From contig DATKYN010000158.1 of the NCBI GenBank assembly GCA_035528435.1, positions 1 to 8,595 of the forward strand: 8,595 bases of DNA. The letters are read 5' to 3'. Below are positions 1-6,427 of the stretch, piece by piece. The DNA is from SG8-40 sp035528435 (GTDB lineage: Bacteria; Pseudomonadota; Gammaproteobacteria; Burkholderiales; Eutrophovitaceae). The notes below the pieces were generated by a model. The model was not told the origin of the DNA. It ran no database searches and saw only the letters and a list, made by a program, of their open reading frames with translations. The number at the start of each line of letters is the position of its first letter. Within the stretch, counting starts at the first letter, position 1. The translations under genes were made by a program, and so were the position numbers.

Positions 1-636
1 CAGAAATCCCAGTAACGGCGCGCCGTAGCGCTGACCAACGAAATGGAAAGCAATATAGCCGGTCAGACTGATGCCCGAGATCAGCACGACCACGAGCCAT
101 ATCTGGTACGGGTTGAGTACGCCGTAGTGTCCAAAGTCCTGATTGGGGAGAATAGGCAATATCACCAGCGTGAGCACTGCAAACTGCAGCATCGAAATAA
201 GATCGCGCCGCGTCAGGCTTCGTGAGATGCCGCGCAGCTCGGTCTTGAAATAGAGTAATGTAACCGTGACGACCGCCAGCATTACTGCGGTACGGATTTG
301 GTCGTACCACACCATCACAGACAGGCTAAAACAGATCAGCAGCGCCGTAACGGTTGTCGTGCCAGGCTCGGAATAGGCTTCCGTGCGGGCGTATGCAGCG
401 ACGATCATGGCGCCGACGATGAGCAGTCCGGCGATCAGAATCCACGGTGTCGATAGCGTGTCGGAAAGGAACGCCAGTATCGATGCAAACAGCGAGACCA
501 GCGCGAAGGTCCGTAAGCCCGCTCTCGCCCCGGTATGCCGTTCCCGCTCCAATCCGATCAGCAATCCGATTGCAAGACTGGTCGCGAACGCCGGCAGGCG
601 CTCCAGATCGGTTCCTTCAAGCCAGCTCAGTTCCAC
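1..636 (-). CDS. MgtC/SapB family membrane protein with DUF4010 region (N-terminal 212 residues; runs off left edge)
   Basis: The frame is open from GTG at 636 to base 1, giving 212 codons; the C-terminal part lies outside the window. The start is supported by GAGGAA five bases upstream and by its place 13 bases after the recJ stop. Residues 18-47 hold the MgtC/SapB signature: GLLIGLERER at 24-33, then AGLRTFALV. About seven hydrophobic segments can be seen (roughly 16-29, 41-57, 63-83, 93-110, 115-130, 147-163, 176-200). From about residue 145 the sequence resembles DUF4010 (FAVLTLVILPILPN, then LNPYQIW and SGISLTGY). Proteins with this two-part layout usually have a little over 400 residues, so about half is present. 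MgtC in Salmonella is a virulence factor linked to low-magnesium growth and control of the F-type ATPase, but the function of the DUF4010 branch is not established. It is probably cotranscribed with recJ. Family assignment is good; function is open. Confidence 0.85.
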   Translation of the reverse strand, partial: MELSWLEGTDLERLPAFATSLAIGLLIGLERERHTGARAGLRTFALVSLFASILAFLSDTLSTPWILIAGLLIVGAMIVAAYARTEAYSEPGTTTVTALLICFSLSVMVWYDQIRTAVMLAVVTVTLLYFKTELRGISRSLTRRDLISMLQFAVLTLVILPILPNQDFGHYGVLNPYQIWLVVVLISGISLTGYIAFHFVGQRYGAPLLGFL

Positions 637-649
637 GCGAGTTCCTCAA

Positions 650-2371
650 TCAAAGCGGGTGCCAGTGCTCTACAACGAGCTGCGCGGTTCGTGCGCCATT
701 GAACTCATTGACCTGCAAACGATAAACGCATTCGACCTGTTGGGGAAATCTTGTGTTGTCCCCAAATCGTATCGCATTGACAGGCCGCTCAGCCCCCGCG
801 CATCGCAAGCGTAGTTTGAGATGGCGCTCACCAACGATGCGCTGGTCAAGCACTTCAAATTCGTCGCAAAAAGAAGGTGCGGCAAAACCCTGTCCCCATA
901 CCTGTTCTTCGAGCAAGGTCGCCAGTTCTAGCGAGCAGGCGGTTGCGCCAAGCGATCCGTCAACCTCTACGCTTTGTTGCAGTTGGGCCAGGCTCAACAG
1001 CGAACGCACCGTGTTGTCGAACTCAGTTGCAAACCGGTCGACATCGGCTTGTTTGATCGTCAGCCCAGCCGCCATGGCGTGTCCGCCAAACTTCAGCAGC
1101 AGTCCCGGATTGCGCTTGGCGAGCAAGTCAAGTGCGTCCCGCAAATGAAGCCCTGGAATCGAGCGTCCGGAACCCTTTGCTTCGCCGTTATTGGCGGGCG
1201 CCATGGCAATCACCGGTCGATGAAAGCGTTCTCGCAAACGCGAAGCCAGTATGCCGACCACGCCGTGATGCCAGTCCGGATCGTACAGGGCGAGGCCAAA
1301 GCGATCACCCACCGTCATGTTGTCGACGATCTCAAGGGCGCTGGCCTGCATCTGCGCTTCCACTTCACGCCGTTCCCGGTTCAACCCATCGAGTTGCGAC
1401 GCAAGCTCAACGGCGCGATCGATGCTGGTAGACAGCAGACACTCGATCCCGAGGGTCATGTCGGTCATGCGACCGGCTGCATTCAGACGAGGGCCGAGGA
1501 CGAAACCCAGATCGTTAGCAGTGGCCTTACGCGGGTCGCGACCGGCCACTTCGTACAGTGCCTGAATACCCGGCCGCGCTCGACCAGACCGTATTCTCCG
1601 GAGTCCTTGTGCGACCAGTGCGCGGTTGTTTGCATCCAATCGGACGACATCGGCAATCGTTCCGAGTGCCACGAGGTCAAGCTGATCGGCCAGGTTTGGC
1701 TCCGCTCTCTGAGCGAACCAGCCACGCTCGCGCAGTGTTGCGCGCAATGCCAGCAGCACATAGAACATGACACCAACGCCAGCCAGATTTTTGCTCGGGA
1801 AGTCGTCGCCGGCCTGATTGGGATTGACGATGCACGCCGCCGACGGCAATTCCTCCCCTGGAAGGTGGTGATCGGTGACCAGAACGCGGATTCCCAGTTC
1901 GTTAGCCCGTTCGACTCCGTCAACACTGGCGATTCCGTTATCCACGGTGATGATCCAATGCGGTGCCTGGTCAGCAGCGAGATCGACAATCTCGGGTGTC
2001 AGCCCGTATCCGTGCTCAAATCGATTGGGCACCAGATAGCCAACTTCAGCGCCAAGAGCGCGCAACACCCCGACGCCGAGCGCGCAGGCGGTCGCCCCAT
2101 CGGCGTCATAGTCAGCGACGATCAATAGTCGTTCTTTACTAACAATGGCCTCTGCCAGCAAAGACGCCGCACGTTGGCAATTACGCAAATCATTGAAACC
2201 CAGCAAGGTGGTCAATCCGGTGTCGAGATCCTGCTTGTCGGTGATGCCGCGCGATGCATAGATACGCGCCAGGACGGGGTGAGTTCGCTGTTCAATAAGT
2301 CGTGCGCACGCAGTCTCGTCGAATTCACGTGTGACGATTGTTGGCGCAGGCCGCGGTTCGTCGCCCGTCAC
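650..2371 (-). CDS. recJ: Single-stranded-DNA-specific 5'-3' exonuclease RecJ
   Basis: This 573-residue protein is close in length to E. coli RecJ (577). RecJ degrades single-stranded DNA 5' to 3' in RecF-pathway recombination, mismatch repair and base-excision repair, in the cytoplasm. The DHH-family metal-binding motifs appear in order: DYDADG at 87-92, TVDNGI at 142-147, TDHHLPG at 166-172 and GTIADVV at 237-243. They are followed by RLNAAGR at 295-301 and the DHHA1 motif FGGHAMAAG at 428-436. The C-terminal 100 residues, ending with NEFNGARTAQL, match the RecJ OB-fold. All key acidic and histidine residues are present, so the enzyme should be active. The start is GTG at 2371, overlapping the stop of the upstream rpfE-like gene (GTGA); a CAGG element lies seven bases before it. 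The overlap implies translational coupling. The mgtC-like gene follows after 13 bases. Confidence 0.97.
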   Translation of the reverse strand: MTGDEPRPAPTIVTREFDETACARLIEQRTHPVLARIYASRGITDKQDLDTGLTTLLGFNDLRNCQRAASLLAEAIVSKERLLIVADYDADGATACALGVGVLRALGAEVGYLVPNRFEHGYGLTPEIVDLAADQAPHWIITVDNGIASVDGVERANELGIRVLVTDHHLPGEELPSAACIVNPNQAGDDFPSKNLAGVGVMFYVLLALRATLRERGWFAQRAEPNLADQLDLVALGTIADVVRLDANNRALVAQGLRRIRSGRARPGIQALYEVAGRDPRKATANDLGFVLGPRLNAAGRMTDMTLGIECLLSTSIDRAVELASQLDGLNRERREVEAQMQASALEIVDNMTVGDRFGLALYDPDWHHGVVGILASRLRERFHRPVIAMAPANNGEAKGSGRSIPGLHLRDALDLLAKRNPGLLLKFGGHAMAAGLTIKQADVDRFATEFDNTVRSLLSLAQLQQSVEVDGSLGATACSLELATLLEEQVWGQGFAAPSFCDEFEVLDQRIVGERHLKLRLRCAGAERPVNAIRFGDNTRFPQQVECVYRLQVNEFNGARTAQLVVEHWHPL

Positions 2372-3465
2372 TGGCCAGCCTGACGTTGTTGTGATGTCGC
2401 CTCGGAAAACCGGGCGAGAAACTCCGGCATGGTGTGCCGGCGCCTCCAGAAGCGCCGGCGTTCCCTGTGACCACAGCGGCAGATCGCGATAGCCCCGGAC
2501 AGTGGCAGGATCAGTGTCAACTCGTCAATCAGTCGACGCGAGAGCGCCTCCCAGGCAGGGACCAGCCAGTTCTTTTCCAGAGTCGGCAACGACCCATCAT
2601 CATCACCATCCGCCAGTATGAGCTCAACGAGTGCGCGCCCGTCTTCCGGAACTCCCGCCAGGTTGACCGGAGTGTCGATCATTCGCGCACCCGAAAGAAT
2701 CCCGGTCGCGCGCAACAGAGGATCGACAGCAGACACTACGTGAAAATGAGGGCCGATCGCGGGCAAAGTACCGCTGCCCCAGATCCAGATACTGTTGACC
2801 GGCAGTTCGCCGCGTGCTTCGCGTGCGGCATTGACCGGGTGCTCATGCAGCAGCATTTGCGCTTCCGTGACAAGGCGTTGCCACGTCCGTCCGTCGGGGC
2901 CTGCGGGCAACCTGCCGTCGATACTCCGGCCTTGCGCCGTTTCGATATCGGTCGTCGAAAGGTGGTAATTTCGATGGCTGCCAATACACCAGATGGCGGA
3001 GGTGGCATACCTTGTTTCCAGTTGTTCGTCTCCCAAATGTTTGCTTAATGCATGGAACAGTTCGCGGCTTTCGCGGTCAGTCAGAAGCAATTGCGCAGGG
3101 GGCTGCAATATGAGGCTGTCACGATCGACCGACAGGTGTACCGGTTGGGCACAAATCCAGAAGGGAGGGCCATCACCGTCGCTGTGTGGCCCAGCTGCCG
3201 GTTCGTCGAAAGCATGCGCCAGCATCGCACCGGCAGGCCAGTCGCCCTGGCCTTCGATGCCATGGGTGGCACATGCCCAGCCGGTGATACTGTTATGAGG
3301 CGAGGTTGTAACAGCGCCGCGGGAAAAGATGGATTCCAGCGCTGGATAGCGATTTTCATCGCTAGCAGCCAGAGCGGCGGTGAAGTTGCGAACAAGTAGT
3401 GTCAGTGCGCGCACGGCAGGGAGGCGGGGGTGATGAGATGAGTCTAGCACGACGAAAACGGACAT
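2368..3465 (-). CDS. RpfE-like conserved protein (COG4255 type), function unknown
   Basis: The protein has 365 residues and no signal peptide or membrane segment, so it is probably cytoplasmic. It resembles the RpfE/COG4255 family found next to recJ in Xanthomonas and many Betaproteobacteria, sometimes annotated as a phosphoglycerate mutase-like or regulatory protein. The supporting blocks are WICAQPVHLSVDRD at 103-116, a central EAQMLLHEHPVNAAREARGE block at 201-220, and NSIWIWGSGTLP at 224-235, the most typical motif of the family. The C-terminus has ICRCGHRERRRFW at 328-340, unusually rich in arginine. The name comes from the Xanthomonas rpf (regulation of pathogenicity factors) cluster, but no biochemical role is established, so no symbol is given. 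The start is ATG at 3465, with a weak GGTGG element just upstream. It overlaps recJ by four bases, which suggests a linked role or at least joint expression. The family call rests on remembered motifs, not a search. Confidence 0.8.
   Translation of the reverse strand: MSVFVVLDSSHHPRLPAVRALTLLVRNFTAALAASDENRYPALESIFSRGAVTTSPHNSITGWACATHGIEGQGDWPAGAMLAHAFDEPAAGPHSDGDGPPFWICAQPVHLSVDRDSLILQPPAQLLLTDRESRELFHALSKHLGDEQLETRYATSAIWCIGSHRNYHLSTTDIETAQGRSIDGRLPAGPDGRTWQRLVTEAQMLLHEHPVNAAREARGELPVNSIWIWGSGTLPAIGPHFHVVSAVDPLLRATGILSGARMIDTPVNLAGVPEDGRALVELILADGDDDGSLPTLEKNWLVPAWEALSRRLIDELTLILPLSGAIAICRCGHRERRRFWRRRHTMPEFLARFSEATSQQRQAGQ
2436..2459 (-). repeat. GC-rich inverted repeat near the 3' end of the rpfE-like gene
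   Basis: GCCGGCGC (2436-2443) and GCGCCGGC (2452-2459) are perfect 8-base complements around an 8-base loop. In the minus-strand transcript they would form a strong hairpin about 65-90 bases before the recJ start. It lies inside codons for the arginine-rich tail of the RpfE-like protein, so part or all of the symmetry may come from CGC/CGG codon use. There is no U-tract, so it is not an intrinsic terminator. A role in mRNA stability or in ribosome flow toward recJ is speculative. Confidence 0.4.
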
Positions 3466-3596
3466 TTGCCACCGTGAATATGGCAGACTGCGCGTCGTTA
3501 ACCCGTTTCGACCGATGAGCTGCCCTGATTTAATTTAACGGCAAGCCGGCACGAGCCCATCCTGATCCGATTTGATTCCGATCCAAGTCTAGAAAA
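3466..3596. promoter_or_regulatory. Divergent promoter region between the rpfE-recJ unit and lolCD
   Basis: This 131-base non-coding gap lies between two divergently transcribed units, so it must hold the promoters for both unless those lie inside the genes. An AT-rich core (3527-3538) stands out from the surrounding GC-rich sequence. For the minus-strand unit I could not find a convincing -35/-10 pair. No clear operator palindrome was seen. Confidence 0.6.
3506..3534 (+). promoter_or_regulatory. Candidate sigma70-type promoter for lolCD
   Basis: TTTCGA at 3506-3511 (three of six consensus bases) lies 17 bases before TTTAAT at 3529-3534 (five of six). Transcription would begin near 3541, leaving a leader of about 55 bases before lolC. 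The -10 element and the spacing are good but the -35 element is poor, so this is only the best candidate in the gap. Confidence 0.3.
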
Positions 3597-4844
3597 ATGC
3601 TGACTCCGTACGAATTATTCGTCGGTTTGCGCTATACGCGCGCCAGGCGCAAGAACCATTTCATTTCCTTCATTTCCATCACGTCGATGTTGGGAATCGG
3701 TCTTGGTGTAGCCGCGCTGATCGTCGTCCTGTCGGTGATGAACGGTTTTCAGAAGGAGCTGCGCGCCACCATACTGGGAGTGGTGTCACACATCCAGGTC
3801 GCCGGGCTCGGCGGTCGGCTCGATGACTGGCCGGCACTGACCGAGCAGGTGCGCCGAAACCCCGAAGTCATTGCGTCAGCCCCCTATGTGATGGCGGAAG
3901 GTCTGCTGTCGCACGGCCGGCCGGTGCATGGAACCATTGTTCGCGGCATCTTGCCTGGACTGGAAGACACAGTCGCCGAAATCGGTTCGAACATGCGTGA
4001 CGGCGGTCTCGACACCCTGGTGCCCGGTGAGTACCGCATTGCGCTCGGCATCGATCTGGCGCGGTCTATTGGCGCAAGCATCGGCGACCGGGTGGTGCTG
4101 ATTGCACCCCAGGGACAGGTCACACCTGCCGGAATCCTTCCGCGGTTAAGAAAGTTCACGGTCACAGGTATTTTTGAACTTAATAACTATCAATATGATT
4201 CTGCACTTGCGCTGATTCATCTGGAAGACGCGCAGAAATTGTTCCGTTTCGGCGATTCTGTGTCCGGCATTCGGCTCAAGGTGGAAGATTTGTTTGCAGC
4301 GCCGCGGGTGGCGCGAGAGCTTTCGGAAACGTTACCGCCTGAGGTATACGTCAGTGACTGGACACGCAGCCACGCGAATTTTTTCCGTGCGGTTCAGATC
4401 GAGAAGCGGGTGATGTTCATCATCCTTCTGCTGATTGTCGCGGTCGCGGCATTCAATATCGTGTCCACGCTGGTGATGGCGGTGACAGACAAGCGCGCCG
4501 ACATCGCGATACTGCGAACCCTCGGAGCCGCACCCGGCGACATTATGAAAATATTCATCATTCAGGGCGCCCTCATTGGTTTCGTCGGCACGCTTGCCGG
4601 GCTGGTTCTGGGCGTTGCGTTGGCGGCCAACATCGACGTGGTGGTACCCGCGATCGAGAGCGCGCTCGGGTTTAAATTTTTGGCAAAGGACGTTTACTAC
4701 ATCAGCGATTTACCGTCTGATTTGCAATTGCGGGATGTGGGCATCATTGCCACGACCGCCTTCGTCCTGACCTTGCTGGCAACCCTTTATCCGAGTTTCA
4801 AGGCGGCCCGCACCAATCCGGCTGAAGCACTGCGATATGAATAA
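3597..4844 (+). CDS. lolC: Lipoprotein-releasing ABC transporter permease (LolC/LolE family, possibly LolF-type)
   Basis: This 415-residue protein is the membrane subunit of the transporter that extracts outer-membrane lipoproteins from the inner membrane and hands them to the periplasmic chaperone LolA. The start region YELFVGLRYTRARRKNHF, followed by SITSMLGIGLGVAALIVV, is typical of the family. There are four membrane segments: about 23-48, 272-296, 318-343 and 381-400. A periplasmic domain of about 220 residues separates the first two. The cytoplasmic loop DKRADIAILRTLGA (298-311) would contact LolD. Residues 171-184 (PQGQVTPAGILPRL) sit where the LolA-binding Hook of LolC lies, by comparison from memory. 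The C-terminus PSFKAARTNPAEALRYE is typical. ATG at 3597 is the first in-frame start fitting the family N-terminus, but no clear Shine-Dalgarno precedes it. No lolE is present next to lolD, so this protein may work as a homodimer, as proposed for LolF. Confidence 0.93.
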   Translation: MLTPYELFVGLRYTRARRKNHFISFISITSMLGIGLGVAALIVVLSVMNGFQKELRATILGVVSHIQVAGLGGRLDDWPALTEQVRRNPEVIASAPYVMAEGLLSHGRPVHGTIVRGILPGLEDTVAEIGSNMRDGGLDTLVPGEYRIALGIDLARSIGASIGDRVVLIAPQGQVTPAGILPRLRKFTVTGIFELNNYQYDSALALIHLEDAQKLFRFGDSVSGIRLKVEDLFAAPRVARELSETLPPEVYVSDWTRSHANFFRAVQIEKRVMFIILLLIVAVAAFNIVSTLVMAVTDKRADIAILRTLGAAPGDIMKIFIIQGALIGFVGTLAGLVLGVALAANIDVVVPAIESALGFKFLAKDVYYISDLPSDLQLRDVGIIATTAFVLTLLATLYPSFKAARTNPAEALRYE

Positions 4845-4856
4845 GGCCTTGCATCA

Positions 4857-5579
<723 letters not shown>

Positions 5580-5591
<12 letters not shown>

Positions 5592-5605
5592 CAAAAGATA
5601 TCGGC
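5580..5605. terminator. Weak inverted repeat spanning the lolD stop codon
   Basis: GCCGATA (5580-5586) pairs perfectly with TATCGGC (5599-5605) around a 12-base loop that contains the lolD TGA. The next gene is convergent (alkA ends at 5630), so some transcription stop is expected here. The stem is short and no run of T follows on either strand, so it is at best a weak or factor-assisted terminator. Confidence 0.2.
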
Positions 5606-5629
5606 TCGACTCAGGCCTGCAATCGATGA

Positions 5630-6241
5630 CTAGACGGGGTCTGCATCGAGAGAACGCCACATGAACCAGGTCGCAACGCTGGACCACGGTTCCCAGCACT
5701 GCGCGATCTGCCGCATTTCCGGCCGGGACAGGCTCTCGCCACGATTGTAATGCAGCCGCATTGCACGCTGCAGTCCGGCATCGTCCAGCGGCAGGATGTT
5801 CGGCCGCAGCATGTGGAAGATCAGAAACATTTCCGCAGTCCAGCGGCCGATTCCCTTGACGCGTGTCAGTTCCTCAATGATTCGTTCATCGGCCCAGCGA
5901 CGCCATTTTCCGACGTCGATTGTGCCATCACGGAAACGCGTCGCGAGCTCGATCAGGTAGACGGACTTGTTGGCAGACAGACCGCAACTTCGTAATTGAG
6001 CAACCTCGCTGGTCGCGATCGTATCGGGTTCGATTGCCCCGACCATGTCCAACAGCCGTTGCCAGATACTTTGCGCGGCTTTGACCGAAAGCTGTTGGCC
6101 GGTAATCGAGCGTGCCAGCGCAATGAACGGATCCCGCCTGCGTTGTATCCCGACCGCCCCATGACGTCGAATCAGCTTTTTCATAACCGGGTCTTGCCCG
6201 GATAGTGACGAAACCGCCTGTGGCCAGTATTTAGGTGTCAT
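5630..6241 (-). CDS. alkA: DNA-3-methyladenine glycosylase II, short AlkA-type (HhH-GPD superfamily)
   Basis: This 203-residue protein should cut alkylated bases such as 3-methyladenine from DNA as the first step of base-excision repair. Residues 38-60 (PFIALARSITGQQLSVKAAQ and onward) match the start of the HhH-GPD core. The helix-hairpin-helix is LTRVKGIGRWTAEMF at 125-139. The catalytic aspartate is probably D154 in LPLDDAGLQRAM (150-161), aligned with D238 of E. coli AlkA. The block WEPWSSVATWFMWR at 183-196 matches the AlkA WKPWRSYA region. No cysteine cluster for an iron-sulfur site is seen, which argues against EndoIII or MutY. It lacks the N-terminal domain of E. coli AlkA (282 residues), as do many bacterial and the yeast Mag-type enzymes. 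ATG at 6241 fits the family start (KYW near the N-terminus), though the Shine-Dalgarno is poor. It runs against lolD, with 38 bases between the two stops, and is divergent from comEC. Base use resembles its neighbours. Confidence 0.92.
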   Translation of the reverse strand: MTPKYWPQAVSSLSGQDPVMKKLIRRHGAVGIQRRRDPFIALARSITGQQLSVKAAQSIWQRLLDMVGAIEPDTIATSEVAQLRSCGLSANKSVYLIELATRFRDGTIDVGKWRRWADERIIEELTRVKGIGRWTAEMFLIFHMLRPNILPLDDAGLQRAMRLHYNRGESLSRPEMRQIAQCWEPWSSVATWFMWRSLDADPV

Positions 6242-6293
6242 TAATGTGTGCCCGCGGTCAAGTTGGTGGACAATTATCCTTCAAGTGACTGTT
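6242..6293. promoter_or_regulatory. Divergent promoter region between alkA and the comEC leader
   Basis: Only 52 bases separate the alkA start from the Shine-Dalgarno of the comEC leader frame, so promoters for both directions must be here or inside the genes. On the minus strand, GATAAT (complement of 6273-6278) is a five-of-six -10 match about 32 bases before the alkA ATG, but no good -35 lies at the right distance. No convincing plus-strand promoter was found. No LexA-like or Ada-like operator was recognised. Confidence 0.35.
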
Positions 6294-6298
6294 GGAGG
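6294..6298 (+). promoter_or_regulatory. Strong ribosome binding site for the comEC leader frame
   Basis: GGAGG lies nine bases before the ATG at 6308. It is the clearest Shine-Dalgarno in the window and is much better than anything before the comEC ATG at 6427. It is the main reason to take the small frame that follows seriously. Confidence 0.55.
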
Positions 6299-6307
6299 GA
6301 TCACGGC

Positions 6308-6427
6308 ATGTACGATTCTGTGAGCTTGCCTCGCATGCGCGCAGATAGCACGGAGCGACCAGGCCGTCTGCGGTGCGCCTCTGTAGTTGGCACGATCCTG
6401 ATGTTTCTTGAAAGAGCCTCCGGATAA
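6308..6427 (+). CDS. Putative 39-residue leader peptide coupled to comEC
   Basis: ATG at 6308 opens a 39-codon frame that ends with TAA at 6425-6427; the last A is also the first base of the comEC ATG (TAATG). The frame has a strong GGAGG Shine-Dalgarno, while comEC does not: upstream of its ATG there is only GGA two bases away, too close to be useful. The peptide begins MYDSVSLPRM, is rich in arginine and serine, has a short hydrophobic patch (VVGTILMFL, residues 26-34), and matches no family I know. Its makeup does not suggest an attenuator: there is no run of one amino acid. The likely role, by inference, is to deliver ribosomes to comEC by termination-reinitiation. It could also be a chance frame in a 5' leader. 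Confidence 0.45.
   Translation: MYDSVSLPRMRADSTERPGRLRCASVVGTILMFLERASG

Noticed and set aside
383..814. Plus-strand frames of 92-143 codons over the recJ end and mgtC start
   Set aside because: They cross the boundary of two well-supported minus-strand genes, and their Ser/Arg/Pro-rich sequences look like shadows.
974..2128. A 384-codon open frame on the plus strand opposite recJ
   Set aside because: recJ on the minus strand has complete family motifs throughout. The opposite frame encodes a low-complexity product with no recognisable domain, as expected from the shadow of a GC-rich gene.
2434..3048. A 204-codon plus-strand frame opposite the rpfE-like gene
   Set aside because: The minus-strand frame carries the family motifs and overlaps recJ as an operon partner would; the plus-strand product has no recognisable features.
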